Positions 1-4,510 of a stretch of DNA of 7,890 nt are shown one piece after another (within the stretch, counting starts at the first letter, position 1; every line of letters begins with the position of its first letter). The translations under genes were made by a program, and so were the position numbers. Origin of the DNA: Candidatus Sifarchaeum marinoarchaea (GTDB lineage: Archaea; Asgardarchaeota; Sifarchaeia; Borrarchaeales; Borrarchaeaceae). The stretch spans positions 1-7,890 of the forward strand of contig JAECRW010000069.1 of assembly GCA_016294985.1 (NCBI GenBank), written 5' to 3'. The notes beneath the pieces are model-generated. The model was not told where the DNA came from and ran no database searches. It saw only the letters and a program-made list of their open reading frames with translations.

Positions 1-95
1 ATTCCAGCCTTCAAGAAAACCTAGGAAGATATAAGCCTTTAAGAAGACATATATCCCAAAAAATCTATTATTATGCGAAAAAGATTGGGATTAAG

Positions 96-335
96 ATGAC
101 AAAAAGCCTCCAAGATTATCTCAACACGCTTAAAACCGCATGGAATACTCTTCGTAATAAAGTCGAAGAGATTAAGAGTGCAATGGAATCAGAAACTATC
201 CTTTCAGATCAACAACGAATACTTGAAGAACACTTCGAATACTTGAAAAATACAACTCAGTTATTGAACTCGCTGATTGAGTATACTAAAACCCTTGAGA
301 AAAGGATTTCCATTTTGGAAGAAAGACTGAAGTGA
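96..335 (+). CDS. Small predicted coiled-coil protein, possibly a 5'-truncated longer protein
   Basis: I do not recognise this 79-residue product. It is hydrophilic, has no Cys or Pro, and is rich in Glu, Lys, Leu and Ile in a spacing that suggests two long helices (about residues 5-32 and 38-79), the second ending in a heptad-like stretch (TLEKRISILEERLK). A coiled-coil or helical-hairpin adaptor is the likely fold; function is unknown. The ATG at 96 is preceded by a weak GGGA (87-90). The same frame has no stop back to base 3, adding 31 codons that read as a basic, plausible protein segment, so the true start may lie left of the window. Against that, TATA-like stretches (around 29-35 and 48-55) could serve a start at 96. 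It converges on the minus-strand nucleotidyltransferase gene, with 67 bases between the stops and no clear hairpin terminator there. Confidence 0.55.
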   Translation: MTKSLQDYLNTLKTAWNTLRNKVEEIKSAMESETILSDQQRILEEHFEYLKNTTQLLNSLIEYTKTLEKRISILEERLK

Positions 336-402
336 ATTATACTTCGGCTAAAAGAATTGAATTCATGCTAACTAAGCGTAAACACAAGAAAAGAGGATAG
401 AA

Positions 403-1245
403 TTAGCGTTCTACTTCTTCAACATCTCGCCACCATTGTTTACTTTCGCCCTTTTTCGCGCGCTTATTCCAATTCTTTGTTTTTGGTTCGTTTTCGATAG
501 TCTCCAGCAGTCTATCAACTTTTTGAATTACGTCTACCGCATCTTCTTCAGTTATTAAATTCTCTTCATTCCAATATTTCTCAGTAAAACTCTTAACTTT
601 TTGAAAATTTTCAGTTGCGTCCTTCCAGAATCCCCAGTCATCAGCTAAGACCTGTGCTATGTACTTAATATTTACTAAGTTAGGTTCATCCTTTTTTTCA
701 GTTTCAATGAGGTCATGTGTTCTCAGCAAAATAATGATATCTTTAATGTCTTTCTCGTTGATCTTATGAATTTGTGTTTTCTGCAAGACTATGTCTGCTA
801 AAGGAATGGTTGGAGAGTCCAGATGAAGACGACCTTCTTTTGGATCTTTTCCAAAGTGAACATTATGCGAGAATTCAAGTTTGTCAAAAAACACGTCAAC
901 ATGATACGCGTTATCTGGCGCGTAGTAGATTAAACGTCCTCGATCTCGTAAATATTGAAGCATCATACGGTCTACTTTGAAGCCCAATTCTTTTTCAAAG
1001 ACATTTCTGATGCCTTTTAGTTGTTTCTTATAGGCAATAAAGTCAATATCAGTGAATTTTCTATCGACATCTAAACCAAGACGGCTTAGTTTATCATATA
1101 GATCCATGAATTCCGTGTCTTGAATATGCATCCGTATTGCCATAGCTCCTAGAAGCCTTAGGTATACTCCCTGCTTTTCAGCAGTGTCAATTAACTCTAG
1201 AGCATGCTTGAACATTTCTTCGTCGTCTAATTTTGCCCGAACCAT
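403..1245 (-). CDS. Nucleotidyltransferase-fold protein (MNT/AbiEii-like), function unknown
   Basis: This is a Pol beta-type nucleotidyltransferase of about 280 residues. Counting from the ATG at 1245, a glycine-containing LLGAMA motif lies near residue 32, the metal-binding pair is TDIDF (Asp66, Asp68), and the third carboxylate is in HVDVF (Asp117). A helix with LADIVLQKTQIHKINEKD (about 148-166) resembles the Lys and Lys-Asp positions seen in AbiEii-like enzymes. The C-terminal part has an ADDWGFW stretch that I associate with an uncharacterised family in bacteria and archaea, followed by a Lys/Trp-rich tail. The catalytic residues are present, so activity is likely; the substrate is unknown. 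I prefer the ATG at 1245 because GGTG (1252-1255) lies 6 bases ahead of it. In-frame GTG (1254) and TTG (1257) starts are possible but lack a site. It follows the phosphoesterase gene by 29 bases and is probably cotranscribed. No AbiEi-like antitoxin partner is adjacent. Confidence 0.85.
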   Translation of the reverse strand: MVRAKLDDEEMFKHALELIDTAEKQGVYLRLLGAMAIRMHIQDTEFMDLYDKLSRLGLDVDRKFTDIDFIAYKKQLKGIRNVFEKELGFKVDRMMLQYLRDRGRLIYYAPDNAYHVDVFFDKLEFSHNVHFGKDPKEGRLHLDSPTIPLADIVLQKTQIHKINEKDIKDIIILLRTHDLIETEKKDEPNLVNIKYIAQVLADDWGFWKDATENFQKVKSFTEKYWNEENLITEEDAVDVIQKVDRLLETIENEPKTKNWNKRAKKGESKQWWRDVEEVER

Positions 1246-1274
1246 TTTACACACCAATTACGGCGAGATTTGAA

Positions 1275-2246
1275 TTAACCAGAGGTGAACATGAAATCTT
1301 TAACTCCTTTTTTCACATCAATATCCACAAGTAGTCCACGTAAAATACCTTCGGTGTATTCACTCCCTGGGTTAAAGCACATCGTTTTGCCGATTTTGAA
1401 ATATCCTTTGGATTCGTGAATGTGTCCATGAAGTCCTAATATCGGCTGGTGTTTTTCAATTGCTGCGCGTACAGCTTTGCTTCCAACTGGAACCGAAATC
1501 GTACCACCACCTGGTGCAAGTCTTGGTTTTAGGTTCTCGTCCAACTCTGGTGCCTCGTCAATTCCTGTGCCATATGGAGGAACATGGATATTGAAAACAC
1601 ATTTTTCTATGTTATTTACTTGACTTACTAAATCATCGATATGCTCTGCTAATTCCTCTTCAGTTACATCGCGTGGACACGCCCATGGCGTCATATTGCT
1701 TTTTCCAGTGGAGAGCATTTCATGACTGTCATCAATCATTACTACCTTCTCGTCTGGATGCATCACAACATCCGAACTACTCAAAATCGGGTCAATGGAA
1801 TATATATCATCATTTCCTGCAGAAATAAAACACTTTACTTCGCTGTCTTTCAATCGTTCAGTTGCTAATTTCATCCATCGTTCCATTGATTCGATCATTA
1901 ATTCCTCAAATAACTTCTGTAATTTTTCAGGATTAGCGTTTAGTTCTTCAACTTCTTGTTTATTAGTGATGTGTGGATAAAAACCAGCTGCACGAACCTT
2001 TTTTTTGACGTCCTCAAGTTCGTCATTGCTGGAAGCAGAATGTGAGGAACCTGCAAATTTGGTCGCCCATATCCCATTACCTTGATCAATGATAGGGACT
2101 ACCATTTTTCCTGTTATATCGCCCCCCATAATCAGCACATCTGCTTTATAAAACTCGCCAGCCTTGATGAATTTTTTAAAGCATCTTTCAGATCCATGGA
2201 TGTCTGTTGCAAAGAAGACACGTGATTTCATTTTCTTTTTACTCAA
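1275..2246 (-). CDS. Calcineurin-like metallophosphoesterase
   Basis: A 323-residue dinuclear-metal phosphoesterase. The family motifs occur in order: DxH (Asp15, His17), GGD (Asp43), GN (Asn145), a histidine in HVPP (His221) and GHxH (His275, His277). It ends in a typical NPGSEYTEG strand region. Two features are unusual: GNHD/E is replaced by GNDD, and about 100 residues separate Asp43 from Asn145, far more than usual, indicating an inserted partly helical segment (about 50-135). The substrate may be a nucleotide or phosphodiester, but the sequence does not decide this. No signal peptide or membrane segment is seen, so it should be cytoplasmic. The start is TTG at 2246: AGGAGTG (2255-2261) lies 8 bases upstream, whereas the next in-frame ATG (2231) would be 23 bases away. 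It is the first gene of a likely two-gene operon with the nucleotidyltransferase. Confidence 0.93.
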   Translation of the reverse strand: MSKKKMKSRVFFATDIHGSERCFKKFIKAGEFYKADVLIMGGDITGKMVVPIIDQGNGIWATKFAGSSHSASSNDELEDVKKKVRAAGFYPHITNKQEVEELNANPEKLQKLFEELMIESMERWMKLATERLKDSEVKCFISAGNDDIYSIDPILSSSDVVMHPDEKVVMIDDSHEMLSTGKSNMTPWACPRDVTEEELAEHIDDLVSQVNNIEKCVFNIHVPPYGTGIDEAPELDENLKPRLAPGGGTISVPVGSKAVRAAIEKHQPILGLHGHIHESKGYFKIGKTMCFNPGSEYTEGILRGLLVDIDVKKGVKDFMFTSG

Positions 2247-2292
2247 GTTTTATTCACTCCTACTTGAAGTTTGCTGAATTTCGATTCCTGAG

Positions 2293-2300
2293 TTTTATAA
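2293..2300 (-). promoter_or_regulatory. TATA box for the phosphoesterase/nucleotidyltransferase operon
   Basis: On the minus strand this reads TTATAAAA. An archaeal start about 26 bases downstream would fall near 2270, giving a leader of roughly 23 bases that contains the AGGAGTG ribosome site. A TTCAAG (the complement of CTTGAA) abuts the box on its upstream side, where the BRE lies, so a regulator bound there could compete with TFB. Assigned from position and composition only. Confidence 0.55.
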
Positions 2301-2344
2301 CTTGAAGACAGCTGTTGTTACTAGAATAAAAATATTACTCTTGA

Positions 2345-2375
2345 ACAAGCAATTTTTCTATTAAGAAAAGCTTGT
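2345..2375. repeat. Inverted repeat (bulged hairpin)
   Basis: ACAAGC (2345-2350) pairs with GCTTGT (2370-2375), and TTTTCT (2354-2359) pairs with AGAAAA (2364-2369). There is a 3-base bulge (2351-2353) and a 4-base ATTA loop. It lies between divergent promoters and not after a gene, so an operator or RNA structure is more likely than a terminator. Confidence 0.45.
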
Positions 2376-2382
2376 GTTGTTT

Positions 2383-2412
2383 CTTGAAAAAGAAATTTAG
2401 TTCATTTTCAAG
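2383..2412. repeat. 8-bp perfect inverted repeat flanking 14 bases
   Basis: CTTGAAAA (2383-2390) and TTTTCAAG (2405-2412) are exact inverse copies around a 14-base spacer. The spacing, about 22 bases centre to centre, is compatible with a dimeric DNA-binding protein contacting two successive turns. It includes the fourth CTTGAA copy. With such AT-rich arms, a chance origin cannot be excluded. Confidence 0.4.
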
Positions 2413-2540
2413 TATTCAATGGTTAGGTATTTCATGCACTTTCTAAAAATCTCGATGATGGCATTTCTCTTTTTCTATCATGGACTTTTGAATTATTAGC
2501 TTAGCAAGAGTTACAAATGTGTGGTCTCCTATTAGTCACT
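2413..2540. other. Rest of the divergent intergenic region, no gene seen
   Basis: The whole intergenic region spans 2247-2614. Apart from the promoters and repeats listed separately, this part shows no convincing coding signal. A 26-codon ATG frame at 2419-2499 encodes a hydrophobic peptide but has no ribosome site. No tRNA-like cloverleaf was noticed. Confidence 0.5.
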
Positions 2541-2541
2541 A

Positions 2542-2551
2542 AAATATAAAT
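2542..2551 (+). promoter_or_regulatory. TATA box for pyrE
   Basis: AAATATAAAT-type element with TATAAA at 2545-2550. A start about 26 bases downstream would lie near 2573, giving a leader of about 40 bases that contains the ribosome site. This is the best TATA match on the plus strand of the intergenic region. Confidence 0.6.
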
Positions 2552-2600
2552 AGAAATTACAATTTATTCAGTTTCATTAAAGAATTTAGAAAGGCAGTTT

Positions 2601-2606
2601 AAGGAG
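2601..2606 (+). promoter_or_regulatory. Ribosome binding site that sets the pyrE GTG start
   Basis: AAGGAG lies 8 bases before the GTG at 2615 and 17 before the in-frame ATG at 2624, which favours GTG. An overlapping ATG at 2613 is out of frame and followed at once by TGA. Confidence 0.7.
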
Positions 2607-2614
2607 TCAGAAAT

Positions 2615-3364
2615 GTGACTTGGATGGAAGAGAAAGAACTTCTTGGAAAAGAAATTATGGGATTATTGTATGAGAAGCGAATGATTAGAACATGGTATAG
2701 GGATGAACCCCGAGGATGGACATTGATCTCTGGAATATGGAGTCCCTTTTACATTCAATTACGTCCCTTGTGCTCTTTTCCAGACCTTCTTAAGAAAGTT
2801 GGAACTGCTCTGGGACAAATGATTCAGAATGAAATACCAGAGGCAAACAGAGTTGTAGGAATTGCAATGGCAGGAATACCTATCGCAACAGCAATAGCGC
2901 TTGTTGAAGGCATCCCAGCTACCTTTACAAGAAAATTAGAAGGCGTTAGAACTTTAGAAGATCTCCAAGCGGTAATCAAAAAATATGGTGAGCATGCACT
3001 TTTAGAGGGCGAACTAACGGATGGTGATAGCCTTGTCATTGTTGACGATTTAGTAACAAAATTTGATAGCAAACTTATTGGTATTGAACAAGTAAAGTTT
3101 GAAGTAGAACGGAGGGGGTTGAAAGATGTCAAAACTGATGCTGTGGTTGTTTTACTTGATAGAGAACAAGGTGCATCTGACATAGCGAAACAACATGGTT
3201 TTGCCCTCCATTCACTGATTCCATTTAAATCGAAGGGAATTAGCTGGCTTGCAAATAAAGTGTCTTCTACAGAACTTACCATAATCGAAGACTATCTAGA
3301 GAATCCTAAGAAGTATCAGAATGTAGAGCTACAAAAAGACTTGGAAGAAAAGGCAAAACGTTGA
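2615..3364 (+). CDS. pyrE: Orotate phosphoribosyltransferase (or close PRTase homologue)
   Basis: Orotate phosphoribosyltransferase makes OMP from orotate and PRPP in pyrimidine synthesis, as a cytoplasmic dimer. The family order is clear in these 249 residues: an N-terminal helix and the GWTLISGIWSPFYIQLRPL segment (34-52), GIAMAGIP at 82-89, the TRK of the catalytic-loop side (105-107), YGxxxLLEG (124-132), the PRPP strand VIVDD (141-145) and DREQGA (182-187). It is longer than the usual 180-210 residues, with about 12 extra residues between Arg-Lys and the Tyr-Gly and a charged C-terminal extension. The PRPP loop reads VTKFDS where family members usually have a Thr-Gly-rich TTGGS-like loop, so a shifted substrate preference is possible. 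The start is GTG, chosen from the AAGGAG spacing. It has its own promoter, divergent from the phosphoesterase operon; no other pyrimidine gene is in view. Confidence 0.85.
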   Translation: MTWMEEKELLGKEIMGLLYEKRMIRTWYRDEPRGWTLISGIWSPFYIQLRPLCSFPDLLKKVGTALGQMIQNEIPEANRVVGIAMAGIPIATAIALVEGIPATFTRKLEGVRTLEDLQAVIKKYGEHALLEGELTDGDSLVIVDDLVTKFDSKLIGIEQVKFEVERRGLKDVKTDAVVVLLDREQGASDIAKQHGFALHSLIPFKSKGISWLANKVSSTELTIIEDYLENPKKYQNVELQKDLEEKAKR

Positions 3365-3490
3365 CTTATTCTTTCAGATAAAATGAGATAAGGATGCATT
3401 GGAATTAGATAGGAATAGATCCTTTCTTGGCGGTCTAAACCTTTAGCATTACTAGAATTACAGGGACATTATAAGGAAGAGTTACAAAAT

Positions 3491-4348
3491 ATGGCTGAAC
3501 GATCTTTAGGTATCACAATTATTTGTATTCTCTTGTGGATCGAAGCTATATTCTGGATTATAATAGGAACACTGTTGTTTGGGTACCCCTACTATCCCTG
3601 GTATATATTTTATTATATACTGCTTTTTATTGGAATCTTATTAGTTCCCATTACTTTTGGTCTATGGAAACTTAAATCCTGGGCTTTGCAATTGACACTC
3701 TTTTTACACATTGTTATTATCTTAATAGATATGACAATTTTGCTACCGTTAGGGATAGCAAGCTTGTGGATATTTGGATACGTGGGGGACATGAGTTTTT
3801 ATATCTCCAGTGTCTGGGGGCCTTTGATTCTGGGAGAAATCATTCCACTTATAATATTAGGCTACCTGCTTTTCATAATCTTTAAAGATTCTCGACCTAA
3901 CTTCATTCGCAATCTTTCATGGATCGACGGTATTATCTGGATTGGATTTGGGGTATGGATAGCTTTACAATGGTCGCAAGATGGCTATCTTCGATGGACA
4001 ACCGTGGTCATGTGGGGCCTTATTGTGGTTTTTCTTGGAACCCTAGCCATTCTTCTTCCTTCTAGTATATTGAGGTTAGAATCTTGGGCTTTGTGGTTGA
4101 CAATCATCCTTGTAAACATAGGTATTATCATCAATAATATGGTTATTCTGGGGTATCATTATAGCCATCATTATGGGTTTTCTGCCTATGCGGGGTATTT
4201 TGGGTATTTTGGCTGGGGGTATGAGTATTATCTTTTAGACGAAATATTGAGTATCATCCTCGATGGCTTTGGAAATATAATTCCAATTATAATAATAGTC
4301 TACGCGCTTTTATCAATCTCTAAAGTTAAAGGAGAGTTTCCTCTTTAG
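3491..4348 (+). CDS. Eight-helix membrane protein with a two-fold internal repeat
   Basis: I do not recognise a named family. This very hydrophobic 285-residue protein has predicted membrane helices near 7-30, 38-58, 66-88, 112-131, 144-160, 170-190, 199-221 and 252-276. The halves align: LWKLKSWALQLTL (58-70) matches ILRLESWALWLTI (193-205), and EIIPLIILGYLLFIIFK (116-132) matches NIIPIIIIVYALLSISK (262-278). Short charged loops after helices 2, 4 and 6 and at the C-terminus, by the positive-inside rule, put both termini in the cytoplasm. The outside loop between helices 7 and 8 (221-248) is rich in Tyr, Gly and His. No catalytic motif, Walker site or buried charged pair is evident, so no transport or enzymatic role is claimed. 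It starts 126 bases after pyrE with only a weak, distant AAGGA (3473-3477) and no clear TATA box, so readthrough from pyrE is possible. Confidence 0.85.
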   Translation: MAERSLGITIICILLWIEAIFWIIIGTLLFGYPYYPWYIFYYILLFIGILLVPITFGLWKLKSWALQLTLFLHIVIILIDMTILLPLGIASLWIFGYVGDMSFYISSVWGPLILGEIIPLIILGYLLFIIFKDSRPNFIRNLSWIDGIIWIGFGVWIALQWSQDGYLRWTTVVMWGLIVVFLGTLAILLPSSILRLESWALWLTIILVNIGIIINNMVILGYHYSHHYGFSAYAGYFGYFGWGYEYYLLDEILSIILDGFGNIIPIIIIVYALLSISKVKGEFPL

Positions 4349-4357
4349 TTCCCTGAA

Positions 4358-4363
4358 TTTTTT
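4358..4363 (+). terminator. T-tract downstream of the membrane-protein gene
   Basis: Six consecutive T residues begin 10 bases after the stop codon on the coding strand. Archaeal RNA polymerase often terminates at such tracts without a hairpin. It is short and could be chance in this AT-rich sequence. Confidence 0.35.
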
Positions 4364-4480
4364 ATTAAGTCCTCTCCTTAGCATAGCAAACATGTTCTTT
4401 TCAGCAACTTTTTGATTTGATGGACACGTTTAGAATGTGCCCCAATATCTTTGACATCCTCTCCGAGACACTCTGAATTT

Positions 4481-4489
4481 AAAAAAAAA
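4481..4489 (-). terminator. T9 tract downstream of the AAA+ gene
   Basis: Nine A residues on the plus strand give nine T residues on the minus-strand transcript, starting 21 bases after the stop codon of the AAA+ gene. This is a typical archaeal U-tract termination signal, and no strong stem precedes it. The 162-base convergent gap holds no gene. Confidence 0.6.
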
Positions 4490-4510
4490 GAATTCGTTAG
4501 TTTCGAGAAT

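Larger units (their letters stand above)
2263..2388. repeat. Four CTTGAA copies spaced about 40 bases apart
   Basis: CTTGAA occurs in the same orientation at 2263-2268, 2301-2306, 2340-2345 and 2383-2388 (intervals 38, 39 and 43). The first two share a slightly longer context, ACTTGAAG with GCTG a few bases on. Copy 1 is in the phosphoesterase leader, copy 2 abuts its TATA box, and copies 3 and 4 lie upstream and border the two inverted repeats. A regulator-binding cluster or a decayed tandem repeat would both fit. The function is an inference. Confidence 0.4.

Noticed and set aside
774..980. 68-codon plus-strand open frame within the nucleotidyltransferase gene
   Set aside because: It is opposite a well-supported coding frame and has no motif.
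403..1245. AbiE-type toxin-antitoxin system
   Set aside because: The protein has the nucleotidyltransferase fold, but its neighbours are a phosphoesterase and a coiled-coil protein, not an AbiEi-like winged-helix antitoxin.
2345..2375. Intrinsic terminator
   Set aside because: It lies between two divergent genes, upstream of both, with no gene ending nearby and no T-run directly after the stem.
2419..2499. 26-codon hydrophobic ATG frame in the intergenic region
   Set aside because: It has no Shine-Dalgarno site and a very short length, and AT-rich DNA easily yields such Phe/Leu-rich peptides.
2824..3282. 152-codon minus-strand open frame
   Set aside because: It is antisense to pyrE, with a Ser/Thr/Pro-rich shadow composition and no ribosome site.
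3469..3476. TTATAAGG as a promoter for the membrane-protein gene
   Set aside because: It sits only about 19 bases before the ATG, so transcription would start at or inside the gene. It overlaps the weak ribosome site instead.
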